NCBI RefSeq assembly: GCF_045679555.1
Contig: NC_092096.1
Span: forward strand, 21,475,016-21,539,015
Source: Salvelinus alpinus
Taxonomy: Eukaryota > Chordata > Actinopteri > Salmoniformes > Salmonidae
Reading direction: 5' to 3'
Length of the DNA: 64,000 nucleotides
Shown piece after piece: positions 38,611-49,768 of this stretch. Below the pieces are notes generated by a model. The model searched no databases. It was not told the DNA's origin and was given only the letters and a program-made list of their open reading frames with translations. The stretch's first letter is position 1. Each line of letters starts with the position of its first letter. Made by a program: the position numbers and the translations under genes.

Positions 38611-39345
38611 TACACTGAACAAAAATATAAACACAAGTGTTGTTGTTTCATGAGCTGAAGTAAAAAGATCGCTGAAATTTTCCATATGCACAAAAATCTT
38701 TTTTCTCTCAAATTTAGTGCACAAATTTGCTTACATCCTTGTTAATGAGCATTTTTCCTTTGCCAAGATAATCCATCCACCTGACAGGTGTGGCACTACA
38801 TTTAATTAAACAGCATGATCATTACACAGGTGCTGGGGACAATAAAAGGTCAGTTTTGTCACATAACACAATGTCACAGATATCTCAAGTTTAGAGGGAG
38901 CGTGCACTTGGCATGCTGACTGCAGGAATGTCCACCAGAGCTGTTGCCAGATCATTTTAGGTTAATTTCTCTACCATAAGCCGCCTCCAACGTCATTTTA
39001 GAGAATTTGTCAGTATGTCCATCTGGCCTAATACAGTCCATCTGTATGGCATTGTGTGGGTGAGCGGTCTGCAGTGAAAAGAGTGCAGGTAGGGTTATGG
39101 TATGCGCAGGCATAAGCTACAGACAACGAACACAAGTGCATTTTAATGATGGCAATTTCAATGTAAAGAAATACCATGATGACATCCTGAGGCCCATTGT
39201 GAGGCCCACTTTTTTTTAAGGCATCTGTGACCAACAATCTGTATTCCCAGTCATGTGAAATCCATAGATTAGGACCTAATGATTTCCTAAAATGAACTGT
39301 AACTCAGTAAAATCTTTGAAATTGTTGCATGTTTTTGTTCAGTAT
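38611..39345 (+). mobile_element. Tc1-family element, internally deleted (relative 3)
   Basis: Terminal repeats TACACTGAACAAAAATATAA and TTTTTGTTCAGTATA. The interior matches 17489-18313 (GGCATGCTGACTGCAGGAAT, CCACCAGAGCTGTTG, CATAAGCCGCCTCCAACGT), but the helix-turn-helix frame is broken and no DDE residues remain in frame. Confidence 0.85.
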
Positions 39346-39659
39346 AGACAGCTACAATAGTTGGCTTGGTAACCAAACAGAGACTTACCAATTTAGCTAA
39401 CCAAACCATCAGTCGTGGCCTGCTATTATGATAATCAAATTCAACAATGCCAATAATGTTTTGAATTGAACTTTTGTAGGTTCAAAAGCAGCTCAAATGT
39501 AGAACATGTAAGAATGAACTTGCCATTGAATTCTAATGTTTTGATATACCGTTCGTTAGAGAGAAATAATGCACGCTCTAGAATGCCCTTCAAGACAATT
39601 AAAAACGAGTATTCAACAATGCCACAATATAAGTGATTTTAAAGCTTCCGTTGTTTTCC

Positions 39660-40299
39660 TTTGTGACCCACCTACTGTACTTGGTAGGTGCTATATTTGT
39701 AGAGTTGTTTGATAAGGTTGCTAAGCACCAAAGTGTTATAGTCCAGCACATGAGGAACTGAAAAATTGTATGGTTGAGAGGGATGAGGCAAAAAAAGATG
39801 GCAAATAGGTCTGGTTGTACAAACGATTGGCAAACATACTGTAAATTCAGAAATCATGTGACTAAACTGAATAAAAAGAAGAAGAAACTACACTATGAAA
39901 CAAAGATAAATAGCATAAAGAATTATAGTAAAAAGTTTTGAGCACCTTCAATGAAAATTTGGGCAAGAAGGCAAACTCCTCTCCATCATTCATTGAATCA
40001 GATTGCTCATTCATCACTAAACCCACTGGTATTGCCAACTACTTTAATGATTTTTTCATTGGCAAGAAGAGCAAACTTAGGCATGACATGCCAACAACAA
40101 ACAGTGTTTTTTAAATTGTCTATCAACAATGACAAGCCACTGGAATCTGACAACTTGGATGGAAAATTACTGAGGATAATAGCGGACGATATTGCCACTC
40201 CTATTTGCCGTATCTTCAAGTTAGGTCTATTAGAAAGTGTGCACCCTCAGGCCTGGAGGGAAGAAAAAGTTATTCCCCTACCTAAGAATAGTAAAGCCA
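39660..40299 (+). mobile_element. LINE fragment with start of the reverse transcriptase domain
   Basis: The plus-strand frame 39951-40304 contains a degraded RT N-terminal region: DKPLESDNLDGKLLRIIADD, then ATPICRIFKLGLLESVHPQA and WREEKVIPLPK. This is the LINE pattern (K..G.DG.....L......A.....IF..SL..G..P..W....V.P..K). It ends abruptly at about 40300, where it meets MITE sequence. The catalytic YADD box is absent. Confidence 0.8.
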
Positions 40300-40514
40300 A
40301 CTAGCTAACGTTAGCCACCTAGCCAGAATTTGTAACATATTGTACGCTTTGCAAATTCTTAACATATAATACCAATTGTAATTCGTAACATATCATACAA
40401 ATGGTAATGGACATCCACAAATGAATACATACCATACGAAATGTAACATATCATACTAAATTGAGTGTTTCGGATTTACGTACAGAATAATACTAAATAC
40501 TCTGAGACCAGGTT
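40300..40514 (-). mobile_element. Truncated MITE of the TGAGACCA family
   Basis: Matches 61815-62027 closely (CTAGCTAACGTTAGCCACCT, ACATCCACAAATGAATACAT, CTCTGAGACCAGGTTG). Only the right-hand part is present. The left border at about 40300 is also the limit of the duplication shared with the right-edge lectin copy. Confidence 0.75.
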
Positions 40515-40802
40515 GCCAGGCTCCGCTGAGAGCCAGGTGTAGTGGTGGTAAGGATTCACTCCATGGTGCTGAAAGGAAAGCTCTGCTGTTGGGACAGCTT
40601 TATGTAGGATCTATCAGTTTGTGGGCAGTTTGTGTTGTGCAGTGGCTTTGCTGGCATGTATCTAAAAAAGATTGGTTGAGTTTGCCCCACCATGATTTCG
40701 ATGCTAAAATCACCACTGGCAGAGCAACCTAAAATCCCTCTGTTCAATATGATAACAAAAAAAACAATAACACAGAAATTACAATAGTTTCAAAATGAAT
40801 GC

Positions 40803-40808
40803 TTTATT
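40803..40808 (-). terminator. Polyadenylation signal of the intact lectin gene
   Basis: AATAAA on the minus strand, followed by GCATTCATTTTGAAACT, about 380 nt beyond the stop codon. The same hexamer sits in the matching place in the right-edge copy and in the inverted segment. Confidence 0.75.
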
Positions 40809-41188
40809 TTTGCAGGAAATTATTATATAATGAGATAATAAACAATGACAAGGATTCAATCCAACCCTATTGATGACCTCTGAAGCACAGCAAAACCCAT
40901 GTGGATTGTGAGCAACATGACCGTGCCCAAGTTTACACTACAGTTAAATAGCAGCCATGGCAAAGATCTATTGAAGTGTTAATCAAAGAGTGATCAAGAA
41001 AATATCAAATACATTTTTTTTTAAATGTCAATAAGATCATTGAAGAATTGAAAATAATAGGTAGAGCAATAGGTTTTAAAATTAAGGATTTTTATTAACT
41101 AATGTTGAAATTTCCAGAAAGAGAGATCAATGAGTTAGCAAGTGAACTTTAGACAGATCCCGAACAGCCTTCAGATGCAGAGGAGAGG

Positions 41189-42986
41189 CTAAGGTGTGCA
41201 CACCATGGTGACGCCAGACTTGGAGACGACCCAAAGACGGCCCAGGTCGTAGGTCACGTGGCCCATGCGCATACACATTGGGATATTGCTCCATCCGGTG
41301 CCCTCTGGTTTACTGGCTGTGATGCCGTCTCTGTGTTGAAGAAAGGGGTGGGGTTCATGTTTTAAAGATTATCCATCTTTTTAAGTACATCCATTTTTGG
41401 ACTTTAATAATTGATTATAGCCATTGATTTTTAAGAATATAACTTCTGCCTCTTGAGCTTTATTCAACCACGTCAGAAGACAAAATGTAAGTTTTTACTC
41501 AATTGTTTGTAAACAATGTTATTGTAAACAAACAATGTATAGCTTTAAAAAACATGTTACATTTTTTTTTTTACAAATAATTGATGTGTCTTTGCATCCG
41601 TAGCTCCATGTATGGATTTGAGAGTGGTTACATGTCTCTAACTACATTCCTCAGCTGTTTACCAAAACAAGTGGTGGGGTGTCTGGGAAGTTGTTGTTTC
41701 TATCACAAACTGTAGCTTTACAAGACATCCCACTTTTACATATTTTATCATACAATGTCTATACATTTCTTTATAAGTCCTATAAGTTTAGATCTGATTA
41801 TATTTGACTGATTTTATTTATGTATCTACAGTATTTTAGTTGTTGTGTAAAGAGCTTCACAAAGCATGTACAGTAAGGATAAGAATTATAATTAAAGGTA
41901 TACCATTATTATACACATAGTTCAGTAGCATCCTTACCTGGTAAAAACATCACCCGCAGAGTTGACCCCAAAGACACTACCATCAGTTGCCACCTCAATC
42001 ATGGAAAGCTTGCCATCAATGTGACTCCACCCGTTGTTTTGGCAGTCTTGATTCAGCTGGAAAAACAGATTCAATCAGGGTTTTAGGACCATTTGAACAG
42101 TTATAATATGAAACAGTTTTGGAATAACTGACACTCTCCATCCTCTACTACTCTGCTCCAGCTCTCACACTCTTTCCCAGATCTTACACTCATTAAGAAG
42201 ATATCATCATTCTTGTTGACTGCCCAGCACCCAAAGGGTCCACAACTGTAGTACTTCACAGCTCCTGGCAATCCTGTCCATGGAAGGGGTGAGCCTGGAC
42301 CCTTGTAGCCAACTGTGGCACTACGTGTCAGACAGAATGGAGTATCGTCCATGTTAGCCCCCACAATAAACTGTGCACCTCCAGCATCCAACTGTTTCAG
42401 AAGGCCTGAAGACCACAAAGACAGACAGACGGACGGACAAGCAAACAAGGAGCACATATCTGTGAGTACTGCCAAATGACCTACAAGTTACAATTTAAAA
42501 AAAAATCAACAGCCTGATGATATCAGGAAAGCTAAAAAGAAGGTGTCGTCTGGATAAATATTGAGTAATGCTTTCCACTTACCGGCAGCTTGCACCCAGT
42601 TACCGGCCACATACTTGTAGATTGAGTCTGCCTTGTTGACACCCCAGATCCCTGCTGGTCCTACAGTGATATGCTTCAGAGAACCAGGCAGGCGGATCCA
42701 TTTATCACCTACCAGGTAGTAGGGGATTTGACTTGTGTCCGTAGCAACCACTTGCCCCAGTCCTGCATCGATCTGCATCAGATTCTTGATGTTTACTACC
42801 TCCTGACAGTCCCATGCTATGGAGACAAACACATATGAGTAGAGTACACCAAGAAAAAGGAGGATGACATTATGGAGCAAACTTCATCAACTCCAAGTTG
42901 AGCAAGCATGTTTCAGATGATGGTAACTTACCATGACTGACGGCCAGGAGACAGAGGACCAGTAGGACGGCTGCAGTGACTCTCAT
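41189..42986 (-). CDS. Leukolectin / fish-egg lectin (tectonin family), intact
   Basis: Five coding exons on the minus strand: 42932-42986, 42583-42816, 42188-42405, 41938-42056 and 41189-41330. All introns are GT-AG, phases agree, and 768 nt encode 255 residues plus a stop. Residues 1-19 are a signal peptide (MRVTAAVLLVLCLLAVSHA). Mature protein starts WDC. Tectonin-type repeats follow, with the recurring W...G/L...V..G..WGVN pattern: VGPAGIWGVNKAD (70-82), SCGPFGCWAVNKND (150-163), ATDGSVFGVNSAGDVF (192-207), and a C-terminal VTYDLGRLWVVSKSG (234-248). Cysteines at 22, 121, 151, 156, 174, 228 and 253 fit a disulfide-rich secreted protein. Family members are soluble lectins of egg, perivitelline fluid and leukocytes that bind microbial sugars. 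Function is inferred from family. The start has a conserved ACATC-ATG context shared by other copies. Confidence 0.95.
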
Positions 42987-43057
42987 GATGTCTCTGTAGA
43001 TCTACAGTATAAGTTTGGTTGTACACCAGACTTCAATTGTCCCCTTCCAAGACTGAG

Positions 43058-43065
43058 CTTTTATA
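43058..43065 (-). promoter_or_regulatory. TATA box of the intact lectin gene
   Basis: TATAAAAG on the minus strand within GGCTATAAAAGCTCAG, about 72 nt upstream of the ATG. This predicts a short 5' UTR of roughly 40-45 nt. It is the best TATA sequence of all the copies in the window. Confidence 0.75.
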
Positions 43066-43592
43066 GCCCTGCACATACCTTTCACCAATGATGGGTTCCT
43101 GTTCCACCTGTTAAACGAAGACTTGATGGTGTCCGGTGTCCGGGAGAGAGGAAAGTTGTGTTAATGTCACCTGATGACAAAGATCATTCCTTTGTTCTTC
43201 TCATGTTTTCTGTGTTTACATTGTAATATGCATTTCCTATGTTTACATTTTGAAATACAGTGCCAATACAAAGTCCACACTCACCTTCGATTTCTTCACA
43301 TTTTTTATTACCAAGTGGGATTAAAACAGATATAATAGCAATTTTTTGTCAACCATCTACACAAAATACTCTGTAGTGTCAAAGTGAAAGAAAACTGATA
43401 TTCTTTTAAATTAACGCAATATAAAACACAAATGTACCTCGATTATATACGTCCCCCCCCCCCCAAGTCAATACATGGTAAAAACACCTTTGGCAGCGAT
43501 TACAGTCTTCTTGGGTTAGTCTCATAAGAGCTTTGCACACCTATATTGTGCAATATTTGCCCATTTCTCTTTTAAAATCTTCTTCAAGCTAT

Positions 43593-44637
43593 ACTCTATA
43601 TACAAAGTATGTGGACACAACTACAAATTTGTGAATTCAGCTATTTCAGCAACTACCGTTGCTGACAGGTGTCTAAAATCAAGCCAACAGCCATGCAATC
43701 TACATAAACAAACATTGGCCTTACTGAAGAGGGTCAACCCTGCTAGAGCTGCCCCGGTCAACTATAAGTGCTGTTATTGTGAAGTGGAAACACCTAGAAG
43801 CATCAACGGCTCAGCCGCGATGTGGTAGGCCAAACAAGCTCACAGAACTGGACTGCCAACTGCTGAAGTGTGTAGCGGGTAAAAATAGTCTGTCCTCGGT
43901 TGCAACACTCACTTCTGAGTTCCAAACTGCCTCTGAAAGCAATGTCATCACAAGAACTGTTCGTTGGGATCTTCATGAAATGGGTTCCATAGCCGACCAG
44001 CCGTACACAAGCCTAAGATCACTATGCGTAATGCCAATCGTCAGCTGGAGTGGTGTAAATTTCGCCGCCATTGGACTCTGGAGCAGTGGAAACGCCTTCT
44101 CTTGAGTGATGAATCCCGCTTCACCATCTCAAATAAAATAAAATAAAATTGTGTTTGTCACATCCGCCGAATACAACAGGTGTAGACCTTACAGTGAAAT
44201 GCTGTGTATCGGAGGCGAAGTCAGGTGCAGGAGAGCAGAGTGTAGTTAACAGGCACACTTTTTATTTCGGTCAAGCAGTGAAATGCTTACTTACAAGCCC
44301 TTAACCAACAATGCAGTTGAAATAAATAAGTATTAAGTAAAAAATGGATAAGTAAAAATTTAAAAACAAATATTTAAAGAGCAGCAGTAAAATAACAGTA
44401 GCGAGGCTATATAGAGGGGGTACCGGTACAGAGTCAATGTGTGTGTGTGTGGGGGAAGGGCACAGCTTAGTCGAGGTAATTGAGGTGGCAGTCCGACGGA
44501 TGAATCTGGGTTTGGCGGATGCCAGGAGATAGCTACCTGCCCGAATGCATATTGCCAACTGTAAAGTTTGGTGGTGGAGAAATAATGGTCTTGGGATGGT
44601 TTAAGTGGTTCAGGCTAGGCCACACTAGGTCATATAG
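43593..44637 (+). mobile_element. Inner Tc1-like transposon, split
   Basis: Starts near TATACAAAGTATGTGGACAC. It encodes frame-broken Tc1 transposase: ALLKRVNPARAAPVNYKC, CGRPNKLTELDCQLLK, SNVITRTVRWDLHEMGS. It continues after the LINE insertion with [20 protein letters not shown] (44519-44580). It is cut by the fragment at 44131-44486 and ended by the solo LTR at 44638. Inactive. Confidence 0.83.
44131..44486 (-). mobile_element. LINE 3'-end fragment inserted in the inner Tc1
   Basis: Sits between CGCTTCACCATCT and GGCAGTCCGACGGATGAATC, which are adjacent in an uninterrupted Tc1. It carries the RSg-1-type tail in reverse (AAATAAAATAAAATTGTGTT, GTCACATCCGCCGAATACAA). A smaller LTR-like piece (about 44200-44272) appears inside it, flanked by repeated CAGTGAAATGCT. 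Confidence 0.75.
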
Positions 44638-45013
44638 TGTCACGATCTTCGTTGGGAGAAAGAGAGGACCAATATGCAGCATGGTAAGTGTTCATCTTGA
44701 ATTTATTTAGAAAAGAGAACACTGAACGAACTAACAAAAATAACAAACAACGAACATGAAGCTATCGAATAAAGTGCTGACACAAAACACTACACATAGA
44801 CAATCACCCACAACCCACAATGACAAAATAGGCTACCTAAATATGGTTCCCAATCAGAGACAACGACTAACACCTGCCTCTGATTGAGAACCATATCAGG
44901 CCAAACATAGAAACAGAAAAACTAGACACACAACATAGAATGCCCACTCAGATCACACCCTGACCAAACAAAACATAGAAACATACAAAGCAAACTATGG
45001 TCAGGGCGTGACA
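44638..45013 (-). mobile_element. Solo LTR with 5-bp duplication TATAG
   Basis: 376 bp, TGTCACGATCTTCGTTGGGA ... CAGGGCGTGACA, flanked by TATAG at 44633-44637 and 45014-45018. Same LTR family type as 29693-31185, sharing the GGTCAGGGCGTGACA end. The youngest layer of this nest. Confidence 0.92.
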
Positions 45014-45479
45014 TATAGTTTATGTAAAGATGTTGTGGATCATGGCAAGACCGCAATTTGCAAGTGTTGCCATAGATTTTCAAGCAGACTTAACTCAAAA
45101 CTGTAACTTGGCCACTCAGGAACATTCACTGTCTTCTTGGTAACCAATCAGTGTAGATTTGTCTTAGTCCTGTTGAAAGGTGAATTCCTCTCCCGGTGTC
45201 TGGTGTGAAACAGACTGATCAGGTTGTCCTCTAGGATTTTGCCTGTACTTAGCTTCATCCTGTTTCTTTTCATCCTGAAAAACTCCCCAGTGTTTGCCAA
45301 TGTCAAGCATACCCATACCATGATGCAGCCACCACCATGCTTTAAAATAAGGAGGCAGTTACTCAGTGAGGTGTTGTGTTGGATTTGCCCCACACATAAG
45401 GCTTTGCATTTAGGCCAAAACGTGTATTCGTTTGATGTGTTCATTGTGTTGCCTTGTTGTGCTGTTGTCAATGCTCAAT

Positions 45480-45640
45480 AATGTTTGTACCATGCTTTGC
45501 GGTGCTACCATGCTGTGCTGCTACCATGCTGTGCTGCTGCCATGTTGTGTTGCTAACATGTTGTTGTCATGTTGTGTTGCTACCATGCTGTGTTTTCATG
45601 TGTTGCTGCCATGCTATGTTGTTGTCTTAGGTCTCTATAT
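45480..45640. repeat. TGCTGCTACCATGCTGTG-type degenerate repeat
   Basis: About 15-18 bp units alternating GCTACCATG, TGTTGTGTTGCT and GTTGTCATG. The Cys/Leu/Val-rich ORF across it is a by-product. Confidence 0.8.
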
Positions 45641-46700
45641 AGTGTTGTGGTGTCTCTCTTGTCGTGATGTGTGTTTTGTCCTATATTCTAATTACATTTT
45701 AGTTAAATAAATGTTAAATTAAAGAGATATTCAATATCTGATTTGTCATTGTTACCCAATTACCAATCACTGCCCTCCTTCATGAGGCTTTTGTAAAGCT
45801 CCCTGGTCTGTATAGTTGAATATGTGCTTGAAATTCAATACTTGACTGAGGGACCTTACAGATGTTGAATGTATACAGTGGTGGTTCTAGCTTGTATGGC
45901 TCCCTTGGAGAACCTCCCCTTCAATGCCCCCCCCCCCCCCCCGCGCCAACAACAACAACACCATTCTGCTCTAACTGTCATTTATATTCAGACATTTGGA
46001 ACAACACAAATAAATAATCCTAACATTTAAAACTATAAATATCAAAAAGAAGTAACAAAGACAAATAGAAATTAGAAAGAAATTCTAGTATATAAATACA
46101 AATAAAAAAGCGAATCTAATTATTACACTATTACCCTATTGCTAACAAAAAACACAAATTAAACTAAATTGCACAAATCCTGTATCACACAAATACACAT
46201 ATAGAATAACACACTTATAAAGAAGAGAACCTGATTATTGCACTTCAAACAAGAAACACACAAACTACATTTCACAACTAATTGCATTACTAATTGCATT
46301 AGTACTGTACAAAGTTAGAGGTGCGCTATTTGATAGATTCCCCAACTCCCCCTACCTCGGGCTTCCAGTGGGGAGACCGGAGGTCAACCCCTCCCCATCT
46401 CGTACTTCTGAGTGGTTGACCTTCCCAGGCAGTAGCCTGCCTAGCTCACAAACTAGAATCAGTGAACCCACTCCGACAAAGTTAATTGACCCACAGTGAT
46501 GTGGGGGCTGTGCTTGGCAAAGTGGGTGGGGTTATACCCTGCCTGTTTGGCCCTGTACGGGGGTATCATCGGATGGGGCCACAGTGTCTCCTGACCCCTC
46601 CTGTCTCAGCCTCCAGTATTGATGCTGCAGTAGTTTATGTGTCGGGGGGCTAGGGTTAGTCTGTTATATCTGGAGTATTTACCCTGTCTTATCCGGTGTC
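45641..46700. other. Non-coding stretch
   Basis: Contains a C-run (about 45928-45942) and an AAATAC/AAACAC-rich region. No gene or complete repeat recognised. Confidence 0.45.
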
Positions 46701-46705
46701 CTGTG

Positions 46706-47074
46706 TGTAAAGGGGTGCGTAACTGGTGGCAGTGAAGTCAGACGCAGGAGAGCAGAACTAGGTAATAGCCGGAGCAGTTTAATTTCAAAACCAACGGCAT
46801 AAAGCAATAACAAACATGGGTACAAAACCCGACGCGCACCAGTAAACATGTGCACAAGCACTTACAACAAACAATTCCACACAAAGACATGGGGGGAACA
46901 GAGGGTTAAATACACAACACTTAATGAGGGAAATGAGAACTAGGTGTGTAGGAAGACAAGACAAAACAAATGGAAAATGAAAAGTGGATCGACGGTGGCT
47001 AGAAGACCGGTGACGCCGACCGCCGAACGCCGCCTAAACAAGGAGAGGAACCGACTTCAGTGGAAGACGTGACA
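46706..47074 (-). mobile_element. Solo LTR with 5-bp duplication CTGTG
   Basis: 369 bp, TGTAAAGGGGTGCGTAACTG ... GAAGACGTGACA, flanked by CTGTG at 46701-46705 and 47075-47079. It contains the GTCAGACGCAGGAGAGCAGA motif of this LTR family. Confidence 0.92.
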
Positions 47075-47419
47075 CTGTGTGAATTTAAGTATGCTCTCTC
47101 TAATTCTCTCTTTCGCTCTTTCTTTCTTTCTCTCTCTCGGAGGACCTGAGCCCTAGGACCATGCCTCAGGACTACCTAACATAATGACTCCTTGCTGTCC
47201 CCAGTCCACCTGGCCGTGCTGCTGCTCCAGTTTCAACTTTTCTGCCTGCGGCTATGGAACCCTGACCTTTTCACCGGACATGCTACCTGTCCCAGACCCA
47301 ATGTTTTCAACTCTCTAGAGACAGCAGGAGTGGTAGAGATACTCTCAATGATCGGCTATGAAAAGCCAACTGACATTTACTCCTGAGGTGCTGACCTGTT
47401 GCACCCTCGACAACTACTG

Positions 47420-47718
47420 TGATTATTATTATTTGACCATGCTTGTCATTTATGAACATTTGAACATCTTGGCCATGTTCTGTTATAATCTCCAGCCGGC
47501 ACAGCCAGAAGAGGACTGGCCACCCCTCATAGCCTGGTTCCTCTCTAGGTTTCTTCCTAGGTTTTGGCCTTTCTAGGGAGTTTTTCCTAGCCACCGTGCT
47601 TCTACACCTGCATTGCTTGCTGTTTGGGGTTTTAGGCTGGGTTTCTGTACAGCACTTTGATATATCAGCTGATGTAAGAAGGGTTATATAAATACATTTG
47701 ATTTGATTTTGATTTGAT
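47420..47718 (+). mobile_element. LINE 3' end fragment, copy 2
   Basis: Matches 3960-4250 over its whole length (CCAGAAGAGGACTGGCCACC, GCTGATGTAAGAAGGGTTAT), ending in TTGATTTGATTTTGATTTGA. The upstream part (47190-47420) may belong to the same element. Confidence 0.8.
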
Positions 47719-49105
47719 TTACAGCTAAAGGCTATCAAATCTGGTCGTCTATTGCGTTGGGGACAGAGAATAAAAGGAGCAGATTTCTGGGCATGGTAGA
47801 AAAGATTCAGGGCATAATGAACAGACACGGGTATGGTAGAGTGGAGATAAACCTAGGCATTGAGTGACAATAAAAGAGATTGCATCTCTGGAGGTGCTAG
47901 TTATGCTAGTTGAGGTCACCCCATTTGTGGGAGGAGGGGGAAAAGTGGTATATGAGGCATGTTGTGTGGGGCTAGGGGCTCCGCAGTAAAATAAAACAAT
48001 GATACCTACCCTAAACAACAGTATACAAGCCATATTGACATTAGAGAGACATTAACCGAGGCATAAAGCAATCACAGGTGTTGATTGGGAGAGCTAGCTA
48101 AGACAACAACGGGTAAGACAGCAACAGCTAATCAGCCAAGACAACAACAACAGGTAAAATGGCGATGAATGGGCAGAGAGGGTCAGTTAACTACACACAG
48201 GGCCTGAGTTCGAAGTCTGGGGCGGACAGATAAACAAAATAAACAATATGGAGTACCGTGATTAATGAACAGTCCAGCAGGCATCAGCTATGGAGCCAGA
48301 TATCATAGGGTCCAGTGAACAGCAATAAATGAAACAGGGAAGTCGTTACTACGCTAGCAAGCGGGAGACACGGCGTTCATAAAGGTTAGCAGGCCGGGGC
48401 TAGCAGAAGCGTCTTCACCGATGTCCGACAAAGGCCGGTTGAGGGAACATCGGACGAAATTACGTCGGCAGACCAGACGTGATGGATCGGCGGGGCTCCG
48501 TGTCGACAAAGGGTCCAGGCCAATTGGCAAAAGAGGTATTGTAGCTGGAGTAATTTTGTTTGCTAGCTGGGAGATGCGCCTGGCTCAGGGCTAACTGGTG
48601 CTAGCTTCGGGACAAGGGCGTTAGCCACTATAGCCACTCGGTAGCAGCTAGTTGCGATGATCCGATGCAAAGGTCCAGAGCTTACAGCAGGAATCCGGCG
48701 ATGTAGTGGTTTCTAGTCGTGCTAGTGAAGAGTCCGGGGGGCATCAGCTTTGTAGCCGAGTGATCATAGGGTCCACTGAGCAGGCCGGGAGATGGGCCTG
48801 GCTCAAAGGCTAGCTTTGGGGCTGGGCCACTCGGTAGAAGCTAGCTAGCTGTGGTGATCTGGAATAATGGTGGAGAAAAGCAGTCCAATATTCTCAGGGT
48901 TGATATCGCACTGAGCAGACTGGCGGGTATTATCCAGGGTGAAAGCGGCTGGTGTCTGAGCTAGAGGTAAAGGCCGCTAGCAGTGGCTAACAATGACTAA
49001 CTAGCTAGTAGCTAATTAGCTGATTAGCATCTGATGGAGGTTCTAGCTGTAAGGTCTAAAAAAGAATTGCGGATCCGTATCACATTGGGTGAGGTGGGTT
49101 GCCAT
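47719..49105. mobile_element. Probable internal/5' LINE-related repeat, no ORF
   Basis: Long block directly after a LINE tail, with motifs such as GGGCATGGTAGAAAAGATTC and AACAGTCCAGCAGGCATCAG, the latter with a related partner near 48727. It is rich in GCTAGCTAG-type words. No RT or endonuclease frame. Class uncertain. Confidence 0.4.
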
Positions 49106-49119
49106 CTTGGATCACTATG

Positions 49120-49316
49120 TGATACTACTTTGAATAATCTAAAATATTAAATATGTTTTGATTTGTTTAACACTTTTTTGGTAACTACACGATTCCATAT
49201 GTGTTATTTCACAGTTTTGATGTCTTCACTATTATTCTACAATGTAGAAAATAGTAAAACTAAAGAAAAACCCTTGAATGAGTAGTTGTGTCCTAACTTT
49301 TGACTGGTACTGTAGG
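49120..49316 (+). mobile_element. Tc1 3'-end fragment
   Basis: GATACTACTTTGAATAATCT through ACTATTATTCTACAATGTAG to TTTTGACTGGTACTGTA. Same right-end region as 14936-15146 and 35690-36470. Confidence 0.85.
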
Positions 49317-49768
49317 TGTATGGAACGTTGTTGACTGAGACATGGGAATGAAGAAAGTTTACATTCTGTCAAACATGTTACTGTTGAATCTCATGGATCC
49401 TAAGGGGGAAGCACAGGGCAAATGTCTGGTTTCAGTCACAGGTAAGGGAGGACAGGGGTGGATTAAGGAGGAGAGAGGAATTCGGCCCAGGTCACAGGTC
49501 AGATGGAGTGAGAAGGAACAGACCACAAAGGTTTTAGCATCAGGCGGGGCCATGACTAAACCAGTGAGAGGAACCAAACAAGTTATTGACTAGCAACAGA
49601 GATGTATTGGCTGTCTAGATGTGCAAGGAGTTGATTCCGGCTAGTGGGAGGACAAAAATATATGTGTTTGTGCAGTCATGTTTTTGTATTTAACCCAGTG
49701 GGTGAATGAACTTAGTTTGAGCTTTTCGTGAGTTTTTACTCTGTTTGTTCAGAACCTAACAACCTTAC

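Larger units (their letters stand above)
43258..45480 (-). mobile_element. Outer Tc1-like transposon carrying nested insertions
   Basis: The left part (43258-43590) and right part (45020-45480) belong to one element. The right part encodes on the minus strand a diverged DDE-region remnant (LKHGGGCIMVWVCLTLANTG, frame 45148-45471). Between them lie an inner Tc1 element, a LINE fragment and a solo LTR. No complete transposase frame. The right end is uncertain. Confidence 0.7.
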
